This document shows, in pieces, positions 8,936-17,664 of a stretch of 42,880 bases of DNA. Made by a program: the position numbers and the translations under genes. The notes beneath the pieces were generated by a model. That model was given only the letters and a program-made list of their open reading frames with translations, ran no database searches and was not told the origin of the DNA. The first letter of the stretch is position 1, and each line of letters begins with the position of its first letter. Location of the stretch: assembly GCF_009377235.1 (NCBI RefSeq), contig NZ_VMNX01000060.1:1-42880 (forward strand). Direction: 5' to 3'. Source of the stretch: Streptomyces acidicola. Its GTDB lineage: Bacteria > Actinomycetota > Actinomycetes > Streptomycetales > Streptomycetaceae.

Positions 8936-9703
8936 TCAGTGCACTCCGGCGTTGAGGAAGATGCCACCGTCGACCACCAGCGTCTGGCCCGTGATCCAGT
9001 CGGACTGCTCCGAGGTGAGGAACGCGGCGGCACCGCCGATGTCGGAGGGCACGCCCAGCCGCCCCAGCGGGTAGGAGGCGGCGGTCTCCGCCTCGCGGCC
9101 CTCGTACAGGGCCTGCGCGAACCTGGTCTTCACCACCGCGGGCGCGATCGCGTTGACCCGCGCCTTGGGCGCGTACTCGTGCGCGAGTTGCAGCGTCAGG
9201 TTGATCATGGCGGCCTTGCTGATGCCGTAGGCGCCGATGAACGGGGAGGCGGAGACACCGGTGATGGAGGCGATGTTGACGATCGCTCCGCCGTTGTCCT
9301 TCTGCCAGGCGTGCCAGGTCTTCTGGGCGAAGCCGAGGGCCGAGACGACGTTGGTCTCGAAGACCTTGCGCGCCACGTTCAGGTCGAGGTCGGCGATCGG
9401 GCCGAAGACCGGGTTGGTGCCGGCGTTGTTGACCAGGAAGTCGACGCGGCCGAAGGCCTCCATGGTGCGCTCGACGGCGACGGCCTGGTGGGCCTCGTCG
9501 TGGGCCTTGCCGGGGACGCCGATGACGCGGTCGGCGCCGAGCCGCTCGACGGCCTCCTTCAGGGCGTCCTCGTTGCGGCCGGTGATGCACACGCGGTCAC
9601 CGCGGCGGACGAGCGCCTCGGCGACGCCGTAGCCGATGCCGCGGCTGGCGCCGGTGATGAGCGCGACCTTGCCGGAGGGCTCGGGGAGCTGAGCGGTCGT
9701 CAT
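8936..9703 (-). CDS. SDR family oxidoreductase
   Basis: 255 aa classical short-chain dehydrogenase. It has the cofactor motif TGASRGIG, the NNAG motif, the IASITG serine and the YGISK catalytic Tyr/Lys. The residues after the second beta strand (ITGRNED) are basic, which favours NADP(H). It lies 17 bp downstream of another SDR on the same strand and is surely co-transcribed. Pairs like this often act as acyl-CoA or acyl-carrier ketoreductases; the substrate here is unknown. Confidence 0.9.
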   Translation of the reverse strand: MTTAQLPEPSGKVALITGASRGIGYGVAEALVRRGDRVCITGRNEDALKEAVERLGADRVIGVPGKAHDEAHQAVAVERTMEAFGRVDFLVNNAGTNPVFGPIADLDLNVARKVFETNVVSALGFAQKTWHAWQKDNGGAIVNIASITGVSASPFIGAYGISKAAMINLTLQLAHEYAPKARVNAIAPAVVKTRFAQALYEGREAETAASYPLGRLGVPSDIGGAAAFLTSEQSDWITGQTLVVDGGIFLNAGVH

Positions 9704-9720
9704 GTTCTGGTTCTCCGGTC

Positions 9721-10482
9721 TCAGTTGAGCGGTCCGCCGGCGACGTACAGCACCTGGCCGGAGACGAAGCCGGCGGCGTCACCGGTGAAGTAGGCGATGG
9801 CGCCCGCGATGTCGTCCGGGGTGCCGACGCGCTGCACGGGGATCTGGGTCGCGGCAGCGGCCTGGAACTCCTCGAAGTCCATGCCGACGCGGGCGGCGGT
9901 GGCGGCGGTCATGTCGGTGACGATGAAGCCGGGCGCGACGGCGTTGGCGGTGACGCCGAACTTGCCGAGTTCGATGGCGAGGGTCTTGGTGAAGCCCTGC
10001 AGACCTGCCTTGGCGGCCGAGTAGTTGACCTGGCCGCGGTTGCCGAGCGCGGAGGACGAGGAGAGGTTCACCACGCGGCCGAACTTGGCGTCCACCATGT
10101 ACTTCTGGACGGCCTTGGTCATCAGGAAGGCGCCCCGCAGGTGCACGCTCATGACCGTGTCCCAGTCGGTTGAGCTCATCTTGAATAGCAGGTTGTCGCG
10201 GAGGACGCCCGCGTTGTTCACCAGGATCGTGGGGGCCCCGAGCTCCTCGGCGATCCGGGCGACGGCGGCCTCGACCTGTGCCTCGTCGGAGACGTCGCAG
10301 CCGACCGCGAGGGCCTTGCCGCCGGCGGCGGTGATCTTCTCCACGGTGTCCTTGCACGAGGACTCGTCGAGGTCGAGCACCGCGACGGCGCGGCCCTCCG
10401 CGGCCAGTCGTACGGCGGTCGCGGCGCCGATGCCGCGCGCGGCACCCGTGACCACGGCGACCCGCTGCTCAGTGGTGGACAT
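9721..10482 (-). CDS. SDR family oxidoreductase, FabG-like
   Basis: 253 aa, 3-oxoacyl-ACP/CoA reductase type. Motifs: TGAARGIGAATA, NNAGVLRDNLLFKM (typical of FabG), SSSSALGN and the YSAAK active site. An acidic residue after strand 2 (VLDLDES) suggests NAD(H) preference. The start at 10482 has GAGGAG upstream. It is the first gene of a two-SDR operon. The upstream region holds the rightward-read motif AGCGACCGCTTAGTA (10577-10591), a possible regulator site, but I see no clear dyad. Confidence 0.9.
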   Translation of the reverse strand: MSTTEQRVAVVTGAARGIGAATAVRLAAEGRAVAVLDLDESSCKDTVEKITAAGGKALAVGCDVSDEAQVEAAVARIAEELGAPTILVNNAGVLRDNLLFKMSSTDWDTVMSVHLRGAFLMTKAVQKYMVDAKFGRVVNLSSSSALGNRGQVNYSAAKAGLQGFTKTLAIELGKFGVTANAVAPGFIVTDMTAATAARVGMDFEEFQAAAATQIPVQRVGTPDDIAGAIAYFTGDAAGFVSGQVLYVAGGPLN

Positions 10483-10664
10483 TGCTGCTTCTCCTCGCCC
10501 TCGGAAAGCATGTGGACGGCCCTGGAAGTCCAGGGACACCTTCTGGTGAGCCTGCGGTCCCGCGGTACGCCGTTCCAGTGAGCGACCGCTTAGTACCTTG
10601 CCCGGACGTGACGCTAGAAGCCCTGGCAGCCGGTGTCAACGGCACACGAGCGACCTGTGATCCA

Positions 10665-11075
10665 TTACTTGACCAGGAGGTCGAGCAAGCGCTCCGCCTC
10701 GGAACCGGGGTCGGCGGTGAGCCCGGTGTGCACGGGCCCCGGCTGGACCACCGTGGAACGGGGCGCGATCAGCCAGCGGAAGCGCCGCCCGGCGTCGTCG
10801 CGCGCGGCCTGGCCCGCCGCCTCGCCTCCGGCGCACACCCTCTCGACGGCGCGCAGAGCGGCCCGTACGCCCGCGACGTCCGCCTCGGGGTCCAGCGCCA
10901 GCAGCTTCGTCTCGTCGAGGTGCGTGCGTGCGGCCACGAAGGACCGGGCACGGCAGTACACGAGTACGCCCGCGTTGAAGCACTCGCCGCGCTCGACGCG
11001 GGGCACGACCCGCAGCAGCACGTACTCGAAGACGTCCTGCTCCCTCGGCCGGGTCCCCAGGGTGCGCTCGCTCAC
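10665..11075 (-). CDS. DUF3037 family protein
   Basis: 136 aa, recognised as DUF3037 from the N-terminal pattern FEYVLLRVVPRVERGECFNAGVLVYC and the later FRWLIAPRSTVVQPGPVHTGL. The function is unknown. Its GTG start overlaps the stop of the HipA-like kinase by 4 bp, so the two are translationally coupled. This pairing with a HipA-like kinase is, to my knowledge, recurrent in actinobacteria and suggests the protein is a substrate, partner or neutraliser of the kinase (inference). Confidence 0.85.
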   Translation of the reverse strand: MSERTLGTRPREQDVFEYVLLRVVPRVERGECFNAGVLVYCRARSFVAARTHLDETKLLALDPEADVAGVRAALRAVERVCAGGEAAGQAARDDAGRRFRWLIAPRSTVVQPGPVHTGLTADPGSEAERLLDLLVK

Positions 11076-11827
11076 TTGATCCCCTCGATGCGTTCGTGGA
11101 TGACGGCGGCCCGCGCCAGCAGTTGCTCCGCGTACGCCCGCCGCAGCTCGTCCGGGTCGCCGAACCCCGGTTCGCCGGCCAGCCACACCTCGGGGATCTC
11201 GGCGGTGACCTCCGCCAGCAGGTCCTCGGTGACCAGGGGCGCCAACGCATGGGCGGCGCCCGCGACATCCGGCCCGAAGGGCGCCAGCGCGTGGTCGGAG
11301 GCGTCGTACGGCCGCTCGGCCAGGGTCCGGGCGCCGGGCCAGTTGTGGTGCCAGATCATCGTGGCGCCGTGGTCGATGAGCCACAGGTCGCCGTGCCACA
11401 CCAGGAGGTTGGGATTGCGCCAGGAGCGGTCCACATTGCCCACGAGGGCGTCGAACCAGACGATCCGGCCTGCTTCTTCCGGACTCACCGGGAAGGCCAG
11501 GGCGTCGAAGCCGATCGCGCGGGACAGGAAGTCCATGCCCAGGTTGGCTCCGCCGCTCCCCTTGAGCAGGCCCTGCACCTCCTGGTCGGGCTCGCCGAGG
11601 CCCAGCACGGGGTCCAGGTCGATCGTCACCAGGCCGGGCACCCGCAGTCCGAGCCGACGGGCGAGCTCGCCGCAGACGACCTCCGCGACGAGGGTCTTGC
11701 GCCCCTGCCCCGCACCGGTGAACTTCATGACGTAGGTGCCGCGGTCGTCGGCCTCGACCAGTCCCGGCAGCGACCCGCCCTCACGCAGGGGCGCGATGTA
11801 CCGGGTCGCGGTGACCTCTTTCAGCAT
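11072..11827 (-). CDS. HipA-like kinase family protein
   Basis: 251 aa. It resembles the stand-alone HipA_2-type fold, shorter than canonical HipA (~440 aa) and without the N-terminal HipB-binding region. Kinase-like landmarks: GTYVMKF (putative ATP-contact lysine), WFDALVGNVDRSWRNPNLL (catalytic Asp/Asn loop) and LWLIDHGATM (metal-binding Asp). It is the first gene of a two-gene operon with DUF3037. No HipB-type antitoxin is adjacent. The first ~100 bp are duplicated at 39.7 kb in a decayed copy, and an integrase remnant lies 76 bp upstream, so the 5' end seems to be an integration site. The ribosome site is weak (GGGAAA), as expected if the native leader was displaced. Confidence 0.82.
   Translation of the reverse strand: MLKEVTATRYIAPLREGGSLPGLVEADDRGTYVMKFTGAGQGRKTLVAEVVCGELARRLGLRVPGLVTIDLDPVLGLGEPDQEVQGLLKGSGGANLGMDFLSRAIGFDALAFPVSPEEAGRIVWFDALVGNVDRSWRNPNLLVWHGDLWLIDHGATMIWHHNWPGARTLAERPYDASDHALAPFGPDVAGAAHALAPLVTEDLLAEVTAEIPEVWLAGEPGFGDPDELRRAYAEQLLARAAVIHERIEGIK
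11759..11798. repeat. Left direct repeat, putative attL core
   Basis: 40 bp identical to 39744-39783, in the same orientation, inside the 5' coding end of the hipA-like gene. Similarity continues on both sides (roughly 11725-11842 against 39721-39836) with a few mismatches and one 1-bp deletion. It stops about 15 bp upstream of the hipA start codon. The position next to a tyrosine-recombinase remnant makes it a candidate attachment site. Confidence 0.75.
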
Positions 11828-11903
11828 TTTCCCAGGCCACCTGTCTCTTCAGCCTTGCAATCCACGACCAACTTAGGAGAGGCGCAGCATCGCGTATCGG
11901 TCC

Positions 11904-12269
11904 TCAACGGCCCTGGGGAGAATGTGGGGAGTTTCGACTGGCATGCAGTTCTCCCTGCTTCCCGAGCAGTCCGTCGATGACAGCGCGCCCCTTGTCTCCA
12001 GCCTCCGGCATGAAGTGAGCATAGTAACCGAGGGTGATCGCGGGCGAGGAATGCCCGAGCCACCGCGCCAAGGTCACGACGGATTCTCCGGCCTCCAGCA
12101 TGATCGAAGCGCAGGTGTGCCGCAGCACATGGAAGCCGTCCTTCGGTGCAGCCTCCCACTGCCAGTCCTTTGCCCCCTCGACACGCGGCGGGATGACGCC
12201 GACCTTGGCCAACGCGGGCTTCCAGGTGCAGGTGTTCCGCGTGTTCACCGCAATGGCGTTGCCGAATCG
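11904..12269 (-). pseudogene. Tyrosine recombinase (phage-type integrase), C-terminal fragment
   Basis: Only the last ~120 residues remain. They contain most of the catalytic domain: HVLRHTCAS (HxxR box), LARWLGHSSPAITL (second His) and YYAHF (the tyrosine nucleophile). The N-terminal DNA-binding half and the first catalytic Arg are gone. An IS3-family element abuts at 12270, within the coding region, and no integrase sequence can be seen on its far side. The fragment ends 76 bp from the hipA-like start, the usual int-next-to-att arrangement. Confidence 0.85.
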
Positions 12270-12790
12270 TGAGGTTGATCCCTGGAAGTGGACACCGGGT
12301 TTCATACGGCGATGTCGCCGCACCACTCGGTGTTCAGCGTGTCCGCGGTGAAGTCGCGCATCAGCAGGTCCGGGGTGGGCGGCGCGGTCTTGTCCGCGAT
12401 CGTGGTGCGCTTCATGCGCCGCAGGTGCCGGCCGACCATATGGTTGACGCGCATCAGCCGGGCCACGCGCTCGCGGTTGATCTTCCGCCTGCGGGAGCTG
12501 AGTTCGGCATGTACGCGCAGGGCGCCGCAGGCGCCGTGGTGTTCGGCGTGGATGGCGCGGATCTCCGTGACCGCCCGGTCCTCGGCCGCTTCGCGCTCGA
12601 CGCAGGCCGGTGCGGTGGGCCTGGTGAGCAGCCGGGCGTTCTCGGCCCGCAGCCAGGACAGTTCCTCAGCCGGGCTTTGACCGGCCCCGGGCACGTCTTG
12701 CTCGGCCATTGGGACCGGCCTCCACCGGACGTCCCTTCCTGGACCATCAAGATCCATTGTCAGGGTGTCCGCTCCGAAGGGTCAGCCTCA
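12270..12790 (-). mobile_element. Internally deleted IS3-family element with both terminal repeats
   Basis: 521-bp remnant bounded by TGAGGTTGATCC... and ...GGGTCAGCCTCA. The 29-nt terminal inverted repeats (12270-12298 and 12762-12790) match at about 21 of 29 positions and share GGTGTCC and TCA(A/G)CCTCA, with the TG...CA ends typical of IS3. A complete element would be ~1.2-1.4 kb. Here most of orfA and the DDE catalytic part of orfB are missing. No target-site duplication is visible in the flanks. It inserted into the integrase gene and is now immobile unless helped in trans. Confidence 0.75.
12302..12757 (-). pseudogene. IS3-family transposase fragment (orfA tail + orfB N-terminus)
   Basis: The reading frame carries the orfA end (ELSWLRAENARLL) followed by the orfB N-terminal region: HGACGALRVHAELSSR, INRERVARLMR and GRHLRRMKRTTI. 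It stops at NTEWCGDIAV, exactly where the first catalytic Asp of the DDE domain occurs (normally WxGDIT). Everything beyond is deleted, so no active transposase can be made. Confidence 0.82.
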
Positions 12791-13185
12791 CAGCGACTAT
12801 TGCTCATGACCGGCACGGCCCGGGTGGTGGAGCGCGGCTGTTGCCGTGGCTGAGGCTACGCGCCACCCTCCTAAGTGTGCACTCCGACGCCCGTTCACCT
12901 TGCGGCCGGAAGCGCCGCGGTGGATCGCCGGCCGGACCGCCGAGTCGCACGTGTCGCCAGCGTGTTCGTCGGCTGAACGCCGGACGTGGCCGGACGGGTC
13001 GCAATAGAGTGCGTTGGCCACCGTTCGGGCCCAGATGCTTGTGCGGCGGCGTGGCGCTACCGTCGTGTGGAGAGTCAGGGACGCGTTCGTTCGGCCGCAG
13101 CGGGCTTCATCTCGGATCCGCGTGCCAGCCTTTCCTTTTCGTCGGAACGCGTCCCTCCGGTGAAGCTGGAACAAGGAGGCTTCCG
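12791..13185. other. Gene-free stretch between IS remnant and hydrolase
   Basis: No convincing coding frame on either strand. Long open frames here are high-GC artefacts with Arg/Gly/His-rich translations. Apart from AAGGAGG at 13172-13178, the ribosome site of the next gene, I see no clear promoter, repeat or integrase sequence. Confidence 0.5.
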
Positions 13186-14034
13186 ATGGCGCCCACTGCA
13201 CGGCGGCGGGATCTCCCCATGACTCTGGCGGCAGCCGCGATCGCCGCCACCACCATGGTTGCCGCGGCCCCTCCGGACGGTGCCGCGAACGCCGGGCACA
13301 AGGCCGGCAAACAGACGAAACCCACGGTCATCCTCGTGCACGGGGCGTGGGCGGATACGTCGAGCTGGAACGGCGAGGTCAGTATCCTGCGCCGCGCGGG
13401 CTACACGGTGCGTGCCATCGGCAACCCGCTGCAGAACCTGACGACCGACGCGCAGGCGGTCAAGTACTTCCTCAAGAGCATCAAGGGCCCGATCGTGCTG
13501 GTGGGGCACTCCTACGGCGGATCGGTGATCACGAATGCCGCCCAGGGCGTCAGCAACGTCAAGGCGCTCGTCTACGTCGACGCCGCCGCACCGGCGGTCG
13601 GGGAGACGACAGCACAGCTCAGTGGCCCGACGTCCGTTCTGGCCAAATGGTCACCGTCCGATCTGTACGACGCCGTGCCGTACCCGAACGCACCGTCCAA
13701 GGCGTCCGCGCTGTACCTCAAGGAGAACGTGTTCGTCACGAAGTTCGCGAGCAGTGTGGCTCGTGAGCAGGCGGTCAACCTGTGGGCCACGCAGCGTGCC
13801 GCAACCACGGTGGCCTTCAACACCCCCTCCAAATACGCGGCGTGGAAGACAATTCCCTCCTGGTACTTCATCAGCAGCGGGGACCAGATCATCACTCCGG
13901 ACTCGGAGAAGAAGATGGCGAGCCGTGCGCGGTCCAAGGTGACCGTCTACAAGGGCGGTTCGCATCTGACACTCGTGTCGGACCCCGCAGCCGTGACGAA
14001 GGTGATCCGGTCGGCGATCTCGTCCGTGCAATGA
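13186..14034 (+). CDS. Secreted alpha/beta hydrolase
   Basis: 282 aa. An N-terminal basic/twin-Arg segment (ARRRDLP) and hydrophobic Ala-rich stretch (residues ~13-28) form an export signal, possibly Tat. The hydrolase fold follows: VILVHGAWADTSSW (oxyanion HG), nucleophile elbow GHSYGGS, Asp in ISSGDQIITP and His in YKGGSHLTL. The lid region is short. The family resembles esterases and non-haem haloperoxidase-like hydrolases, so ester cleavage outside the cell is likely. The start at 13186 has AAGGAGG 7 bp upstream; the frame open from 12709 crosses the IS end and is rejected. It lies just inside the putative island. Confidence 0.88.
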   Translation: MAPTARRRDLPMTLAAAAIAATTMVAAAPPDGAANAGHKAGKQTKPTVILVHGAWADTSSWNGEVSILRRAGYTVRAIGNPLQNLTTDAQAVKYFLKSIKGPIVLVGHSYGGSVITNAAQGVSNVKALVYVDAAAPAVGETTAQLSGPTSVLAKWSPSDLYDAVPYPNAPSKASALYLKENVFVTKFASSVAREQAVNLWATQRAATTVAFNTPSKYAAWKTIPSWYFISSGDQIITPDSEKKMASRARSKVTVYKGGSHLTLVSDPAAVTKVIRSAISSVQ

Positions 14035-14037
14035 GGC

Positions 14038-14358
14038 CGCGGCACCACCTTCCGCTCCCCCGGCACCAACCGGCCCGCCATCGATCACGTCGACCTGGAC
14101 CTCGAGCGCGGCGAGATCGCGGCACTCTTCGGCGGGAACGGCTCCGGCAAGACCACCCTCATCCACGCCCATCGCCATGACCCCACAGGAATAAACCCGC
14201 TGGCCGCTCACCGCCGAGAGAACATCACCCTCGACGCACCACGGACCGGCGGCGACGCCACAGTTCACCAAGCCGCCCGCGCCGGCGGAGCCGACCACGC
14301 CCTCAACGGACTCCCCGACGGCCTGGCGGCCGTCCGCGTCCAACTCCGCCGTGGCGAG
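14038..14358 (+). pseudogene. ABC exporter ATP-binding domain remnant
   Basis: The translation in the frame of 14038 reads AIDHVDLDLERGEIAALFG, then Walker A GGNGSGKTTLI, then jumps directly to RRENITLDAPRTGGD and GGADHALNGLPDGLA. These are parts of a type-I ABC exporter nucleotide-binding domain, but the Q-loop stretch between them is deleted and no signature motif, Walker B or H-loop follows. There is no start codon or ribosome site. It is debris at the island's left edge. Confidence 0.7.
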
Positions 14359-14414
14359 GCGTCAGTTCTCAGCCCGGTGCCAGGCGGCATCGGGGATACG
14401 GACGTCGCGATGAA

Positions 14415-14518
14415 GCTATCCGTTGATAGCCATGACCTCGGGATCAGCCTTGTTCTTTTCCTGCACACTCTTGACACGACAGACCGCTCACCCTTGTGAT
14501 GGCTAATACTCAGTAGCC
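14415..14518 (+). promoter_or_regulatory. Promoter with two dyads ahead of the ACAD-kinase-SDR operon
   Basis: TTGACA at 14471-14476 with TGTGAT at 14495-14500 (18-bp spacing) is a plausible -35/-10 pair. It is flanked by two dyads: GCTATCCGTTGATAGC (14415-14430, 6-bp perfect arms) upstream, and GGCTAATACTCAGTAGCC (14501-14518, 5-bp perfect arms plus a near-symmetric core) just downstream, where a bound repressor would block initiation. The second shares ACTCAGTA with the operator at 38185 but does not fit the regulon palindrome as a whole. Confidence 0.5.
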
Positions 14519-14534
14519 TAGATCGGGGGCGAAG

Positions 14535-15733
<1,199 letters not shown>

Positions 15734-15737
<4 letters not shown>

Positions 15738-16762
15738 CCGCGTCCGGGTCGGCCCTGGCGGGCATCGACCAGACCGCCTTGCAGCGCTACTTCGAGCGTC
15801 ACGTGCCCCGGTGCGCGGGCCCCTTGAGGGTGGCACTGCTCCAGGGCGGGCGTTCGAATCTCACCTACGAGGTGACCGACGGGACACACCGTTGGGTGCT
15901 GCGCAGGCCGCCGCTGGGAGTTCTCACCCCGACGGCGCACGACATGGACCGCGAGTACCGTGTGGTCGCCGCCCTCGGCCCCACCGGAGTGCCGGTGGCC
16001 CGGGCCGTGCTGTCGTGCACGGACCCGGCGGTGATCGGCGCGCCGTTCTGTGTCGTCGACTTCGTGGAGGGCAAGGTGCTGCGCGACGGCGACGAGGCCA
16101 CCGCACTGCGGCCCGCCGACGCGCGACGGGCCGCCATGGCCCTCGTGGACGCCTTGGTGGTGCTCCACTCGGTCGACGCCGACGATGTCGGGCTCGGTGA
16201 CTTCGGCCGTCCCGAGGGATATCTGGAACGCCAGGTGCGCCGGTGGCGCGGCCAGTGGGAGAGGGTCGCCACACGGGCGCTGCCCGAACTCGACGCGCTG
16301 CACGACCGGCTGGCCCGTGCGCTGCCGAAGAGCGGCGCCGCGGCGATCGTGCACGGTGACTACCGTCTGGACAACACCATCCTGGCGCCGGGCGGCTTCG
16401 GGCGGATCGCCGCGATCGTGGACTGGGAGATGGCCACCCTCGGTGACCCGCTCGCCGACCTCGGGATGCTCCTCATGTACTGGGAACCGGTGTGCGAACC
16501 GGTGCTGGGGTCGGGTCACGTCCCGACGTCCAACCCCGGTTTCCCCTCGGGCCGCGAGCTGGCCGAGCGCTACGCGGAGCGATCCGGCCGGGACATCGGC
16601 GCCCTGACCTTCTACCAGGCGCTGGCTTGCTTCAAGCTGGCCGTGATCGCCGAAGGCATCCACGCCCGTCATCTCGCGGGGCGGACCGTCGGAACCGGCT
16701 TCGAGCGGGTCGGGTCCGCGGTGCCTGCGCTACTGCGCTCGGGGCTGGAGTTGGTGCCGTGA
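15734..16762 (+). CDS. APH-family acyl-CoA kinase-like phosphotransferase
   Basis: 342 aa aminoglycoside-phosphotransferase fold, ACAD10/11 kinase-domain type. LLQGGRSNLTYEVTD is the glycine-rich loop region, HGDYRLDN the catalytic loop and DWEMATLGDPLADLG the metal-binding Asp region. Likely role: phosphorylation of the hydroxyl of a 4-hydroxyacyl-CoA for the dehydrogenase encoded just upstream, as LvaA does in levulinate catabolism. The GTG start overlaps the ACAD stop (GTGA), so the pair is translationally coupled. In mammals the two activities are fused in one protein. Not an antibiotic-resistance gene by context. Confidence 0.87.
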
Positions 16763-16809
16763 ACTGCGACGAGCCGGGTGGAACCGACGAGCTGAGTGAA
16801 GGGGAACCC

Positions 16810-17568
16810 GTGGGTGACCGACTGTCAGGACAGATCGCTCTGATCACAGGCGCGACCGGCGGCATCGGAGACGCCGTCTCGCGCCGGCTGGCCGCCGAGG
16901 GCGCGACCGTGGTGGTGACCGACCTGGACGCCGACCACTGCGAAGCACTGGCGAAGGAGCTGACGGACGCCGGAGCGAGCGCCCTCGGTCTCGCGCTGGA
17001 CGTCGCCGACGAGCAGGCGTGGCATGCCGTGGTCGAGCGCGTGACCGCGGAGTTCGGTGGCCTGACCGTGCTCGTCAACAACGCGGGCATCGCCCGGCTG
17101 CGGGACGTGGAGACGGAGACCAAGGAGACCTGGGACACGGTCATCGCGGTGACCCAGACCGGTGTCTGGCTCGGCATGAAGCACTCGGGGCCCGCGATCG
17201 AGCGCTCCGGTGGCGGCTCGATCGTCAACGTCGCTTCCATCTTCGGTACGGTCGGCGGCTTCGGCAGCCAGTTCTCGTACCACGCCGCGAAGGGCGCGGT
17301 GCGGCTGATGACGAAGAACGCGGCACTGCACTGGGCCACGCGCGGTGTACGGGTCAACTCGGTTCACCCCGGCTTCATCGAGACGCCGCGGTCACGCGAA
17401 CTGTGGCAGGGCACGCCCCGCCACACGGCGATGGTGGAGGGCACGCCCATGGGGCGGCTGGGCCGACCCGACGAGGTCGCCGGGGCGGTGGCTTTTCTCG
17501 CCTCCCCCGACGCGACCTTCGTCACCGGCTCCGAGCTGTATGTGGACGGGGGTTGGACGGCACGCTGA
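16810..17568 (+). CDS. SDR family oxidoreductase
   Basis: 252 aa classical SDR: TGATGGIGDAVS cofactor motif, DLDAD after strand 2 (NAD preference), NNAGIARL, NVASIFG and YHAAK active site, ending in VDGGW. GTG at 16810 has GAAGGGGA just upstream. A GTG at 16759 overlapping the kinase stop is the alternative (269 aa). Third gene of the ACAD-kinase operon. It may interconvert 4-keto and 4-hydroxy intermediates or oxidise a 3-hydroxyacyl-CoA. Confidence 0.88.
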   Translation: MGDRLSGQIALITGATGGIGDAVSRRLAAEGATVVVTDLDADHCEALAKELTDAGASALGLALDVADEQAWHAVVERVTAEFGGLTVLVNNAGIARLRDVETETKETWDTVIAVTQTGVWLGMKHSGPAIERSGGGSIVNVASIFGTVGGFGSQFSYHAAKGAVRLMTKNAALHWATRGVRVNSVHPGFIETPRSRELWQGTPRHTAMVEGTPMGRLGRPDEVAGAVAFLASPDATFVTGSELYVDGGWTAR

Positions 17569-17590
17569 GTCGGACAGGACGGGGCTTTCC

Positions 17591-17631
17591 ACACGTGGGG
17601 GCGGAAGCGCGCCGCTCCCGCCCCCACGTGT
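17591..17631. terminator. Bidirectional terminator hairpin
   Basis: Perfect 14-bp arms (ACACGTGGGGGCGG at 17591-17604 and its complement at 17618-17631) with a 13-nt loop, between two convergent genes. There is no long T-run, but the stem is very stable. It would insulate the ACAD-kinase operon from the ligase/MBL operon. Confidence 0.85.
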
Positions 17632-17664
17632 CCCGGTCTCTGTTCGTCGCGGTGTCAGGCGCTG

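Noticed and set aside
12797..13201. Minus-strand open frame beyond the IS remnant as the missing integrase N-terminus
   Set aside because: The translation shows no integrase features and there is no sequence continuity with the C-terminal fragment.
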